The position numbers and the translations under genes are program-made. Below are positions 8,655 to 17,264 of a stretch of DNA of 64,000 bases, piece by piece (the first letter of the stretch is position 1; each line of letters begins with the position of its first letter). The notes under the pieces were generated by a model, which worked only from the letters and a program-made list of their open reading frames with translations, had not been told where the DNA came from and searched no databases. This DNA is from Variovorax paradoxus EPS (GTDB lineage Bacteria > Pseudomonadota > Gammaproteobacteria > Burkholderiales > Burkholderiaceae_C), in the NCBI RefSeq assembly GCF_000184745.1, contig NC_014931.1:6138001-6202000 (forward strand), given 5' to 3'.

Positions 8655-9649
8655 ACAAGAAAAACATCCTCAGCCTTCTCGTGCTGGCCAGCGCATGCGT
8701 CACAGCCGGTGCCGCCGACTTCACCGGCCGCGGCATCTTCAACTTCAAGTCCGACAGCGGCTGCCCCTTCTCCGCGCTCGCGGGCCCCGCCAACGAGTGC
8801 AACCGCCTTGCACTGGACGATGCAGACACGCGCGCCGCGCTCGACAGCGCCGCGCACACCATCCGCTTCGCCAACCCGCGCATCTACGGCGAGAAGACCA
8901 TCGTGGGCGATGTGCTGCTGCAGGGCTCGGGGCAGTCGCGCAGCAATGGCCAGCGCGTGCCATTGACCTTCCATGCGCTCCTGAGCCGCTCGGGCAACGA
9001 GTGGTCGGTGAGCAGCCATGCGCACTCGCCCATCGGCGGCGAGTTCGGCGACATCAAGATCGATCCGTACCAGGTCGTGGTGATCGAGGGCACCGCCGAG
9101 CGCGTCGTGTTCACGCCGGCGCAAATCAGCGAGACGCTTTCCAAGCCTTCCATCGCCGCGCGCCTCGCCAACGAGATCGTGCAGGTGCAGGACAACCGCA
9201 CGGGCGGCGCCACCGATGCGGACATCACCGTCGGCCTGGGCTTGAGCCGCGCCTCCAAGTCGGTGGCGCGTGCGCGTTTCCGCGCGCCATCGGCCAAGGG
9301 CAGCGAACTCTCCGAAGCGATGCGGCAAGGCAACTGGTCGCTCGAACTGCAGGCGCTGAGCGGGCAGATCCCGCGTCAGGTGGTGCAGCGCGACCTCTTC
9401 CTCTACGGCCTCGAATCGCAGTCGCTGCTGCAGCCGTTGATGCAGCGCGGCTTCAAGAAGAACGAGAAGCTGGTGCTCGGCGCCGCGGGCGGCAAGGGCT
9501 ATGTGCGATACGACGGCCAGCAGCGCGAGTTCGCCGGTGCCGACGCAGCGGCGCGCGCGTTCCTTCAGGACAGCTTCATCGGGCTCGTGCTCGGTTGGCA
9601 GCAGCAGCAACCACAGCAGGCCCCGGTGGCCAAGGCCAATGGACGCTGA
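8651..9649 (+). CDS. Exported protein of unknown function in the glycosyltransferase cluster
   Basis: A 332-residue protein with an N-terminal signal peptide (MNKKNILSLLVLASACVTAG, cleavage near AADF). I do not recognise the family. The mature part is predicted mostly beta in its first half (GRGIFNFKSDSGCPF, then repeated short strands) and ends in a low-complexity QQQQPQQAP tail. Two cysteines close to the mature N-terminus (GCPF and ECNR) could form a disulfide. ATGA overlap with the upstream GT2 gene and an 11-bp overlap with the next gene imply translational coupling. A periplasmic or surface role linked to the sugar chemistry of its neighbours is plausible but not shown. Confidence 0.7.
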   Translation: MNKKNILSLLVLASACVTAGAADFTGRGIFNFKSDSGCPFSALAGPANECNRLALDDADTRAALDSAAHTIRFANPRIYGEKTIVGDVLLQGSGQSRSNGQRVPLTFHALLSRSGNEWSVSSHAHSPIGGEFGDIKIDPYQVVVIEGTAERVVFTPAQISETLSKPSIAARLANEIVQVQDNRTGGATDADITVGLGLSRASKSVARARFRAPSAKGSELSEAMRQGNWSLELQALSGQIPRQVVQRDLFLYGLESQSLLQPLMQRGFKKNEKLVLGAAGGKGYVRYDGQQREFAGADAAARAFLQDSFIGLVLGWQQQQPQQAPVAKANGR

Positions 9650-10400
9650 CGCCGCATCGCCGAGCACTCCATTCGACTGCCTCGCGCCGCCGCAGTTGCG
9701 CGGCTGGCCGGCGCTGCAGGCGCGGCTGGTGCATCACATCAAGCGCGCCGCCTTGCGCCAGATGCATGCGAGCCGCGCCGGTGAAGTGATGTTGTTGCGT
9801 CTCTACCTCGTCGGCGAGGAATCGTCCGAGCAGGCGCTGCAGCGCGAGCTGCGCACGAGCGCCCCCGAATGGCTCACACGCCAGCTCGACCAGCATCTGG
9901 CCGACGAGCAGTTGCATGCGCGCCTCTTCGCCGATGCCATCGTCGAGCGCGGCGGCACCGCGCAGGCGGCTGCATCGCCCGAAGAAGCGCCGCAGCCCGA
10001 CTGGCTGAGCCAGCGCAAGCTCGCACGCTGGCAGCGCCTCATCCAGCGCCATGCGCCGCACTTCGCGCACGGCGGTCTCGTGCCGGCCTATGCCATTGGC
10101 CTTGCCGCCGAGCAGATGGCCTCGCGCATCCTGCAGCGCCATTGCGCGCTGATCGGCCCGCAGCACGCGCTGCACCCCTTGCTCACGCGCGTGCTCGCCG
10201 ATGAAGACCGCCACATCCGCCTGTGCAGCCACACGCTGCAGCGCTGCGTGGCGCCGCACGAAGAAGCCAGGCTCGCGCAGTTGATGCACGAGGTGCGTGA
10301 CACCGAGCGCGGCTTCGGCATCACCAGCGCGCTGGGCATGTACGTCGCGGGTCTGGCCTTGCGCTTGCGCCCCGGCCGTGCGCGGCCGGTCGCAGCCTGA
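9639..10400 (+). CDS. Ferritin-like di-iron protein of unknown substrate
   Basis: A 253-residue mostly helical protein with a complete ferritin-like di-iron ligand pattern. The ligands are Glu49 (AGEVMLLRLY), Glu90-x-x-His93 (ADEQLH), Glu158 (AAEQM) and Glu189-x-x-His192 (DEDRH), spaced as in a four-helix bundle. That pattern suggests oxygen-dependent chemistry (oxidase, hydroxylase or demethylase) or iron handling in the cytoplasm. No signal peptide is seen. The ATG at 9639 lies inside the end of the previous gene. Its position between an exported protein and a glycosyltransferase is unusual; the reaction is unknown. Confidence 0.7.
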   Translation: MDADAASPSTPFDCLAPPQLRGWPALQARLVHHIKRAALRQMHASRAGEVMLLRLYLVGEESSEQALQRELRTSAPEWLTRQLDQHLADEQLHARLFADAIVERGGTAQAAASPEEAPQPDWLSQRKLARWQRLIQRHAPHFAHGGLVPAYAIGLAAEQMASRILQRHCALIGPQHALHPLLTRVLADEDRHIRLCSHTLQRCVAPHEEARLAQLMHEVRDTERGFGITSALGMYVAGLALRLRPGRARPVAA

Positions 10401-10408
10401 GTCCTTCG

Positions 10409-11542
10409 ATGCCGCCGCGCATCGTCTACCTCGCGACCGCGGACGCGCGCGGCCACCTGATGCGCGCGCAGCTCATCGCGCATTCGCTGCGCGCCGCGAG
10501 CGCCAGCGTGCAGGTGCTCACCACCTCCGACGAAGGCGCGCGTTTTCTCGCCGGCTTCGGCATCGAGGCGCCGGTGCTCTCGCGCCACTACGCGGTGCAG
10601 TTCGACCGCGAGCAGAACATGCTGCGCCGCGAGACCGACCGCAACGTGGCGCACTACGTGTTCCGGCCGGGTCGCATGCTGCGCGACATCCTGCGGCTGC
10701 GCGCCTGGTTCCGCGATGCGGACCTGGTGGTGAACGATTCCTTCCACCCCGCGCTGCTCTTCATGGGCTGGATGCCGGGCTGGCGGCGCAAGGTCGTGCA
10801 TGTGTACGGCGCGAGCCTGCGGCATGCGCTGGAGACCAATTTCAGCGGGCGCATGCCGGCGTGGATGGCGGGCATCTTCGCCCGCATCGTCGCCTGGCAG
10901 ATCGACCGCAGCCGCGCGCGCATCGCGCACGATTTCGCCTACGGCGCGCCGCAGGACGACGGCCGCGGCGGTCACCGGCTCGCCACGCCGGTGGCGGTGA
11001 TGGGCGCCGACACGGAAGCGCACGAAGACCTCGCACCGCAGGCCGCGGTCTACCTGAATCCACATTTCCGCGAGACCGCGCTGGCCGATGGACTGGAACG
11101 CGGACTGGCCGATGCGCGCGTGCCGGCGCACCTCGTCGGCGAGGGGTATGCGCAGCGCACGGGTTGGCACGCGCAGGACGAGCACTGGATCGAGATGGCC
11201 GCGCGCAGCGCCTTCATCGTCTCTGCGCCCGGCATGGCGGCGCTGTCGATTGCCGCGGTGTACCGCAAGCCGATCCTGCTTCTGTTGACCGACCAGCCCG
11301 AGCAGGCGATCAATGCGCAGCGTGCTGCGCAGCTGGGCCTGCACCATCGCATCGTGGTGTGGCAGGGCCGCACCGGCGACTTCGCGCGCGCGGTGACGAC
11401 GGCCGCCGGCGAGTTGCTCGCGTTGGCCGACAACGGCGATGCCCACCAGGCCGCGCATAAAGGGCGTCAGGCGGCCATCGCACGGCTGGAGCACTGGACG
11501 GTGCTGCTCCACAGCCTGGCGGCGGCAACGCCGCCGGTTTGA
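10409..11542 (+). CDS. GT-B-like glycosyltransferase (MurG/UGT-type fold)
   Basis: A 377-residue protein with two Rossmann-like halves as in GT-B enzymes. The N-terminal YLATADARGHLMRAQLIAHSL resembles the acceptor-side loop of MurG/UGT proteins, and the C-terminal half has FIVSAPGMAALSIAAVYRKPILLLLTDQPEQAINA, typical of the nucleotide-sugar site with a Gly-rich turn and a hydrophobic strand. It lies 8 bp after the ferritin-like gene, so it is the last member of the operon. Its stop directly abuts the stop of the convergent Bug gene. Donor and acceptor are unknown. Confidence 0.75.
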   Translation: MPPRIVYLATADARGHLMRAQLIAHSLRAASASVQVLTTSDEGARFLAGFGIEAPVLSRHYAVQFDREQNMLRRETDRNVAHYVFRPGRMLRDILRLRAWFRDADLVVNDSFHPALLFMGWMPGWRRKVVHVYGASLRHALETNFSGRMPAWMAGIFARIVAWQIDRSRARIAHDFAYGAPQDDGRGGHRLATPVAVMGADTEAHEDLAPQAAVYLNPHFRETALADGLERGLADARVPAHLVGEGYAQRTGWHAQDEHWIEMAARSAFIVSAPGMAALSIAAVYRKPILLLLTDQPEQAINAQRAAQLGLHHRIVVWQGRTGDFARAVTTAAGELLALADNGDAHQAAHKGRQAAIARLEHWTVLLHSLAAATPPV

Positions 11543-12529
11543 TCAGTCGAGCAACAAGCCGAGATCCTTGATCAGCGGATGCCAGCGCGCCGTTTCGTCG
11601 CCGATGAGCGCTTCGAACCGGGCCGGCGTGCTGCCCACCGGCTCCACGCCGAACTCGGCGAGCTTGCGCAGCACCACCGGGTTGTGGATCGCGCTGGCCA
11701 CCGCTTGCTGCAGCCGCGCCACCAGCTCGGGTGGCGTGCCCGCGGGCACTGCCAGGCCCATGAGCGCGGCGGCCTCGACCCGCGGCAGGCCCAGCTCCGC
11801 GAAGGTGGGCACCGCGGGCAGTTGCGGCAGGCGCGTGGCGTTGGCGACGGCGAGTGCGCGCGCCTTGCCGCTCTGGATGAACCGGAAGGCTGCGGCCAGG
11901 TCGCTCATCATCGCGGGCAGCTGCCCGCCCGCGAGATCGGCCAGCGCGGGCGCGGCGCCGCGGTAGGGCACGTGCACCATGCGAAGGCCCGCCTGGCGCT
12001 GGAGCAGCTCCATCGCCAGGTGCTGCACGGTGCCGGTGCCCGCGGAGGCGAAGCTGACCTTGCCGGGAAAGGCCCGCGCATCCGCGATGAAAGCGCGCGC
12101 GTCCTTCACGCCGCTGGACGGACCGACCAGCAGCACCATCGGCAAGCGCCCCAGCAGCGTGACCGGCGCGAAGTCGCGCGCCGGGTCGTAGCTCAGGTTG
12201 CGGTAGAGCGCCGGGTTGAACACCAGCGTGCCGTTGTCGGTCGAAAGCACGGTGTAGCCATCGGCCGGCGCGCGGGCCGCCTCGATGGCGCCGAGCGCGG
12301 TGTTGCCGCCGGCGCGGTTCTCGATCTGCACCGGCTGGCCGGTGTCGATGGCCAGCTGGGTGCCGACGGTGCGCGCGACGATGTCGGCGATGGCGCCGGG
12401 CGGGTACGGCACGATCCAGCGGATCGGCCGGGACGGGAATTCGCGCTGCGCGTGCGCCGCCCGGGCCAACGAGCCCGACACGGCCGCGAGGGCCAGTGCC
12501 GCAAGCTTGCGTCGGGACAGGCCGAACAT
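11543..12529 (-). CDS. Bug-family substrate-binding protein downstream of the VWA gene
   Basis: A 328-residue Bug/TctC receptor. The signal peptide (MFGLSRRKLAALALAAVSG) carries twin arginines (SRRKLA), so Tat export is possible. Family motifs are PSRPIRWIVPYPPGAIADIVAR, ENRAGGNTALGAIE and VPYRGAAPALADL. The usual PPGGxxD loop is altered to PPGAIAD, which may affect the ligand pocket. It starts only 4 bp after the stop of the VWA-protein gene, so it is probably read from the MoxR-locus transcript, though its family role (carboxylate scavenging) has no obvious tie to that locus. Confidence 0.88.
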   Translation of the reverse strand: MFGLSRRKLAALALAAVSGSLARAAHAQREFPSRPIRWIVPYPPGAIADIVARTVGTQLAIDTGQPVQIENRAGGNTALGAIEAARAPADGYTVLSTDNGTLVFNPALYRNLSYDPARDFAPVTLLGRLPMVLLVGPSSGVKDARAFIADARAFPGKVSFASAGTGTVQHLAMELLQRQAGLRMVHVPYRGAAPALADLAGGQLPAMMSDLAAAFRFIQSGKARALAVANATRLPQLPAVPTFAELGLPRVEAAALMGLAVPAGTPPELVARLQQAVASAIHNPVVLRKLAEFGVEPVGSTPARFEALIGDETARWHPLIKDLGLLLD

Positions 12530-12533
12530 CAGC

Positions 12534-13754
12534 TCACGCAGCGCGGCTGGTCTTCAGGCCTTGGCCCGCGGCCCAGGTTGCGACGTCTTCGCGCTTGATC
12601 GCCGCGGCCATCAACCCCGGAAACGCATCGGGCGTGCATGCGAACGACGGCACGCCGAGCGCGGCCAGCTTGGAAGCCAGGTCGCGGTCGTAGGCGGGCG
12701 CGCCTTCGTCGCTGAGCGCCAGCAGCGCGATGAACTGCACGCCGGCCTCGACCAGCTCGTTGGCGCGGCGCAGCAGGTTGTCTTCCACGCCGCCTTCGTA
12801 CAGGTCGGAGATGAGGATGAGGATGGTGTTGCGCGGCTCGCGCACCAGGCTCTGGCAGTACCCGACCGCGCCGTTGATGTCGGTGCCGCCGCCCAGCTGC
12901 ACGCCGAACAGCAGGTCCACCGGGTCCTGCAGCTGCTCGGTCATGTCGACCACGGCGGTGTCGAACACCACCAGCTTGGTCGCCACCGCGGGCAGGCTCG
13001 CCATCACCGCGCCGAAGATGCTCGAGTAGACGACCGAGGCGGCCATCGAGCCGCTCTGGTCGATGCACAGGATCACCTCGCGCTGCGGCTGGCGCGCCTT
13101 GCGGCCGTAGCCGACCAGCGTCTGCGGCACCACGGTGCGGTATTCGGGCTGCCAGTGGCGCAGGTTGGCGCGGATGGTGCGGTTCCAGTCGATCTCCGAA
13201 TGGCGCGGGCGGCGGTTGCGTTGGGTGCGGTTGAGCGCGCCGCTCACGGCGCTGCGCATCGGCTCCTCGAGCTTCTTCATGAGCTCGTCGACCACCTTGC
13301 GCACCACGGCGCGCGCGGTGTCCTTGGTGCCGGCCGGGATCACGCTCGCGAGTGCCACGAGGTTGGCGACCAGGTGCACATCGGGCTGCGCGTTCTCCAG
13401 CATCTCGGGCTGCAGCAGCATCTGGCGCAGGTTCAGGCGCTCCATCGCATCGCGCTGCATCACCTGCACCACCTGGCTCGGAAAGTACTTGCGGATGTCG
13501 CCGAGCCAGCGCGCCACGCTGGGCGCCGAATCGCCCCGGCCGCCACGCTGCCCGCCCTGGCCGAGGCCGCGCCGGCCATCGGCTTCGTAGAGCGCGGCGA
13601 GCGCCTGGTCGATCTCTCGCACGCGGCCCTCGACGGCGCCGCAGCTCGCGTTGGCTTCGCTGCCGAGCACGAGGCGCCAGCGCTGCAGGCGGTCGGTGGG
13701 CGGCAGTGGTGCTTCGCCTTCGGTGTCGGCGGTGCTTTGAAGATTCGCGCTCAT
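12534..13754 (-). CDS. VWA-domain protein partner of the MoxR ATPase
   Basis: A 406-residue cytoplasmic protein. Residues about 1-220 are helical with a Gly-rich linker near 63-75. Residues about 225-395 form a von Willebrand factor A domain with an intact MIDAS: Asp232-x-Ser234-x-Ser236 (IDQSGSM), Thr291 (GGGTDI) and Asp317 (ISDLYE). MoxR ATPases commonly pair with VWA proteins to remodel protein or metal complexes. The gene is fifth in the SWIM-DUF5691-MoxR-DUF5682-VWA series. Its ATG overlaps the stop of a 22-codon mini-ORF (13751-13819), which ends in a strong GGAGGT Shine-Dalgarno. Targets are unknown. Confidence 0.88.
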   Translation of the reverse strand: MSANLQSTADTEGEAPLPPTDRLQRWRLVLGSEANASCGAVEGRVREIDQALAALYEADGRRGLGQGGQRGGRGDSAPSVARWLGDIRKYFPSQVVQVMQRDAMERLNLRQMLLQPEMLENAQPDVHLVANLVALASVIPAGTKDTARAVVRKVVDELMKKLEEPMRSAVSGALNRTQRNRRPRHSEIDWNRTIRANLRHWQPEYRTVVPQTLVGYGRKARQPQREVILCIDQSGSMAASVVYSSIFGAVMASLPAVATKLVVFDTAVVDMTEQLQDPVDLLFGVQLGGGTDINGAVGYCQSLVREPRNTILILISDLYEGGVEDNLLRRANELVEAGVQFIALLALSDEGAPAYDRDLASKLAALGVPSFACTPDAFPGLMAAAIKREDVATWAAGQGLKTSRAA

Positions 13755-13819
13755 TTGAATACCTCCGTGCTTCGCACTGCGGTGCGAGCTTGCTTGGGGC
13801 GGCCCGGCGCGGCGCTCAT
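13751..13819 (-). other. Mini-ORF / coupled spacer 2 (22 codons) before the VWA gene
   Basis: The whole gap between the DUF5682-like and VWA genes is one short frame, MSAAPGRPKQARTAVRSTEV then FK and stop. Its ATG overlaps the upstream TGA (ATGA) and its TGA overlaps the VWA ATG (ATGA). A GGAGGT Shine-Dalgarno lies in its last codons. It closely resembles the spacer at 18814-18876 in sequence and layout. An internal CGCAC-CGCA-GTGCG hairpin is possible. It may be a repeat element that preserves translational coupling rather than a functional peptide. Confidence 0.55.
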
Positions 13820-16158
13820 GCTTTCACTCCCAGCAGTTCCCGCAGCAGCGGCAGCGCGAGCACCGCGCGTGTTTCGTCCCAGTCAGCGGCGGCCACGGCG
13901 GCCGGCAGCGTGCCGCCGACCGCACCGCGTTTCGCACGCTCGCCGAGCGCCCGCCGGTCCGACCCCGAGAAGTCCGCGAAGCTGCGCCGCACCAGCGGCA
14001 GCACCTGCACGAAGTGTTCTTCGCCGAGCCCCGCAAGCCAACGGTCGACCAGCGACCAGACGGCTTCGTCGTGCAGCAGCACCATCGCGTTGCGGTTGAG
14101 AAAGCCTTCGAGCCACGCGGCCGCTTCGGTCGGCGGTGCGCCGGCCGAGAGGTTGCGCGCGAGTTGCTGCGAGGCGCCGTCGCTGTCGATCTGCGCATCG
14201 TCGAGCAGCAGCCGGCAGCTCACGCCGCGCAGCAGCGGCGCGCCGGTTTCGCCGAAAGCGATGGACCGCAAAGCGGCGCGCCAGGCGGCGGTGATTTCTT
14301 CACCGTCGCGCAGGCGCACCGCGTCGTGCGTGGCGATGAGCCGGGTGCGCAGCGCCTCGGCGGCTTCGGCATCGAGCGCGCCGCAGGCGATCGGCAGGCC
14401 GATGGCGCCGCGCACGATCAGGCCGTCGAGCACATGCGAGAGCAGCGCGCTGTCGGTCTGGCGCACGCTGCCGTAACGGAACACGTTGGCCAGCGGCGGC
14501 ACCGCGCCGATGAGCTGTACCGCGTCGCCGGTGAGCGCGGCTCGGTCTTCGAGTGCGCGGGTCACGGCCTGCACGGCGACCGGCAGGTCGGCCAGCAGCA
14601 CGATGTCGACCTGCTCGGCCAGCGCCGTGAGCGAAGTCTCCGCGGCCAGCCCTTCCATCACGCGCGCGCTCGCGGCATGCGCCACGGTCGCGCCGAAGCG
14701 GCTGGCTTCGATGATGCGCAGCGCGAACTCGGGCTGCCATTGCAGTTGCCACACCTCGTGGAAGGTGCCGCGGCTCGCGCGCTGGCCGGCGGTGATTTCG
14801 CCCCATGGCAAGTCGAGCAGCCGCAGCCGGTGCAGCAGGTGGCTGCGCGCGAGGTCGTTGGGCTGGCGCAGGTCGAGGTCGAGCGTCTTCGCGGTCGCCT
14901 CGGGCTTGAGGCGCAGGCTCTTTTGCGCCTGCTCGATGTCGCGCTGCAGCGGCACGGTCGGCACTTCGGCGGGCACCTGGCCCATGCGGTCGCCGACGGT
15001 GAGTCGCTGGTGGATCAGCGTGAGCGGCGCCTGCTCGCCCATGCAGATCACGCTGCGCACCGCCTCGTCGAGCTCGGGCAGGCCGGGCGCGGGGCGCTCG
15101 CGGAGCGCGGCGAGCGTTTCGGCGAGACGCGTGGCTTCGATCAGGTGGGCGGAGGAGCAATCGAGGTCGTGTTCGCGCAGCAACCTTGCCACGCGCGCAA
15201 GCCAACCGGTTGTGCGGCCCGCGACCTGCTGGCCTTGCTGCCACAGGTGTTCGTACCAGCCGGGCGAATCGATGCCCGCGCCGTAGCCGCTCGCGCTCGT
15301 GAGGTGGCGATAGGTCCACGGCACCCAGGTCGCGAGCACCTTGAGCTTGGGCAGGCCCTTGAGCAGCGCCGCATCGGCCTTGGCGGTGACCGTGCCCTGC
15401 AGCGCCGGCACGTGCCAGGCGCCGCAGACCACGGCGATGCGCTGGTGACCGGCCTTGACGGCTTCGCGGATCGACTGGCGCATGAAGGCTTCGCGCAGCT
15501 GCTCGCGCTCCATCGCGCGCTGGCCGCGGCGGTCTTCGGGCGTCTCGGCGCGCACGGCGGTCATGGCTTCGGCGATGGCGCCGAACAGGTCTTCGCCGTC
15601 GCCGCGCTCCTCGACCATGTGGTTCCACCAGCTCTCGCCATCGGCATAGCCGGCGGCATGGGCGAGCCAGTCGAAGGGATCGTCGGGCAGTGCGTTGGCA
15701 GCCTGCTCTTCCACGGGTTCTTCGACGGTTTCGGCGACCGGCAGCTTGTCGGTCTCGTCGTCGTCGAGCGGCGTTTCGACTGGTGCTTCTGCCTCGGCAG
15801 CCTTGGCCTCGTCGGCCGCGCGCGCCGCCTGCTCGATGGCCATGCGATGCGCCTGAGGCAGATCGATGAAGCGCGTGGGCAGCCCATGCTTCACGCCCCA
15901 CTGCAGCGCCTGCCACTCGGGCGAGAACTCGGCGAAGGGGTAGAAGGCGGCCAGGCGCGTGTCGTCGTTCGCATGCACCAGCATCGCGACTGGCGGGCGG
16001 AGGTCCGCATGCGCCATGAAGGAAAGCAGGCCCTCGGCCTCGGGCGGGCCCTCGACCAGGATGCAGTCGGGCTGCAGCGACTCGAAAGCGCGCAGCAGAC
16101 TGCGCGCACAGCCGGGGCCGTGGTGGCGGATGCCGAAGTAATGCAGCGGTGAAGCCAT
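13816..16158 (-). CDS. DUF5682-like protein (ChaN/EreA/TraB-type fold suspected)
   Basis: A 780-residue cytoplasmic protein. The N-terminus HYFGIRHHGPGCARSL (6-21) with LVEGPPE (34-40) and a later IAVVCGAWHVPAL segment (241-253) match what I recall of DUF5682. The spaced His, Glu and GxWH motifs resemble the EreA/ChaN/TraB superfamily, which may be hydrolytic. An acidic low-complexity stretch (about 115-160) interrupts the domain. The rest (about 280-780) is helical. ATG at 16158 is chosen because the conserved domain starts there; the frame is open further upstream. It lies 26 bp after the MoxR gene. Function unknown. Confidence 0.78.
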   Translation of the reverse strand: MASPLHYFGIRHHGPGCARSLLRAFESLQPDCILVEGPPEAEGLLSFMAHADLRPPVAMLVHANDDTRLAAFYPFAEFSPEWQALQWGVKHGLPTRFIDLPQAHRMAIEQAARAADEAKAAEAEAPVETPLDDDETDKLPVAETVEEPVEEQAANALPDDPFDWLAHAAGYADGESWWNHMVEERGDGEDLFGAIAEAMTAVRAETPEDRRGQRAMEREQLREAFMRQSIREAVKAGHQRIAVVCGAWHVPALQGTVTAKADAALLKGLPKLKVLATWVPWTYRHLTSASGYGAGIDSPGWYEHLWQQGQQVAGRTTGWLARVARLLREHDLDCSSAHLIEATRLAETLAALRERPAPGLPELDEAVRSVICMGEQAPLTLIHQRLTVGDRMGQVPAEVPTVPLQRDIEQAQKSLRLKPEATAKTLDLDLRQPNDLARSHLLHRLRLLDLPWGEITAGQRASRGTFHEVWQLQWQPEFALRIIEASRFGATVAHAASARVMEGLAAETSLTALAEQVDIVLLADLPVAVQAVTRALEDRAALTGDAVQLIGAVPPLANVFRYGSVRQTDSALLSHVLDGLIVRGAIGLPIACGALDAEAAEALRTRLIATHDAVRLRDGEEITAAWRAALRSIAFGETGAPLLRGVSCRLLLDDAQIDSDGASQQLARNLSAGAPPTEAAAWLEGFLNRNAMVLLHDEAVWSLVDRWLAGLGEEHFVQVLPLVRRSFADFSGSDRRALGERAKRGAVGGTLPAAVAAADWDETRAVLALPLLRELLGVKA

Positions 16159-16184
16159 GTGCAGTCGCAGCGGTGGCGCGGGGC

Positions 16185-17264
16185 TCAGAGCTGTTCGCGG
16201 CAGGCGCGGTACAGGTCCTTCCAGTCGGCGCGCTCCTTCACCACGGTCTCCAGGTATTCCTTCCACACCACATGGTCCTGCACCGGGTCCTTGATGACCG
16301 CGCCGATGAGGCCCGAAGCCACGTCGGCCGAGCGCAGCACGCCGTCGCCGAAGTGGCCGGCCAGCGCCATGCCGCTGTTGATGACGGAGATGGCCTCGGC
16401 CGTCGAGAGCGTGGAGGTCGGTGACTTGATGCGCGTCTTGCCGTCTTCGGTCTGGCCGTTGCGCAGCTCGCGGAAGATCTGCACCACGCGGCGCACTTCC
16501 TGCAGCGCGGGCGGCTCGGCGGGCAGCGCGAGCGCACGGCCGAGTTCGGACACGCGCTTGACCACGATCTGCACCTCCTCGGCCTCGCTCGCGGGCACCG
16601 GCAGCACCACCGTGTTGAAGCGTCGCTTCAGCGCGCTCGAGAGTTCGTTCACGCCCTTGTCGCGGTTGTTCGCGGTGGCGATGACCGAGAAGCCGCGCAC
16701 GGCCTGCACCTCGCTGCCGAGTTCGGGGATGGGCAGCGTCTTTTCCGACAGCACGGTGATCAGCGTGTCCTGCACGTCGGCCGGGATGCGGGTGAGTTCT
16801 TCGACGCGCGCGATCTTGCCGAGGCGCATCGCGTGCACCAGCGGGCTCGGCACCAGCGCCTTTTCCGACGGGCCATGGGCCAGCAGCTCGGCGTAGTTCC
16901 AGCCATAGCGCAGCTGCTCTTCGCTGGTGCCGGCGGTGCCCTGGATCAGCATGGTCGAGTCACCGCTCACGGCCGCGGCCAGGTGCTCCGACACCCACGA
17001 CTTGGCCGTGCCCGGCACACCGTACAGCAGAAGCGCGCGGTCAGTGGCGAGCGTGGAAACGGCGATCTCCATCAGGCGCGAATTGCCGATGTACTTGGGG
17101 CTGACCTCGAAGCCGTTGGCCAACTTGCCGCCCATCAGGTAGGTAAGCACGGCCCAGGGCGAGAGTTTCCAGTTGCCCGGACGCTGGCGGTCGTCGACCT
17201 TCTGGAGCGCATCGAGTTCTTCGGCGAATTGATGTTCGGCATGCTGGCGCAGGACATTGCTCAT
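16185..17264 (-). CDS. MoxR-type AAA+ ATPase
   Basis: A 359-residue AAA+ ATPase of the MoxR group. Walker A is GVPGTAKS (82-89). The Walker B segment reads IARVEELTR (151-159), so the usual Asp-Glu is Glu-Glu at 155-156. Sensor 1 is IATANNRD (195-202) and the arginine-finger region is ALKRRF (211-216). MoxR proteins form hexamers that act with VWA partners as chaperones. Its ATG overlaps the stop of the DUF5691-like gene (ATGA), and the VWA partner lies two genes downstream. This is the energy-using core of the five-gene locus. Confidence 0.92.
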   Translation of the reverse strand: MSNVLRQHAEHQFAEELDALQKVDDRQRPGNWKLSPWAVLTYLMGGKLANGFEVSPKYIGNSRLMEIAVSTLATDRALLLYGVPGTAKSWVSEHLAAAVSGDSTMLIQGTAGTSEEQLRYGWNYAELLAHGPSEKALVPSPLVHAMRLGKIARVEELTRIPADVQDTLITVLSEKTLPIPELGSEVQAVRGFSVIATANNRDKGVNELSSALKRRFNTVVLPVPASEAEEVQIVVKRVSELGRALALPAEPPALQEVRRVVQIFRELRNGQTEDGKTRIKSPTSTLSTAEAISVINSGMALAGHFGDGVLRSADVASGLIGAVIKDPVQDHVVWKEYLETVVKERADWKDLYRACREQL

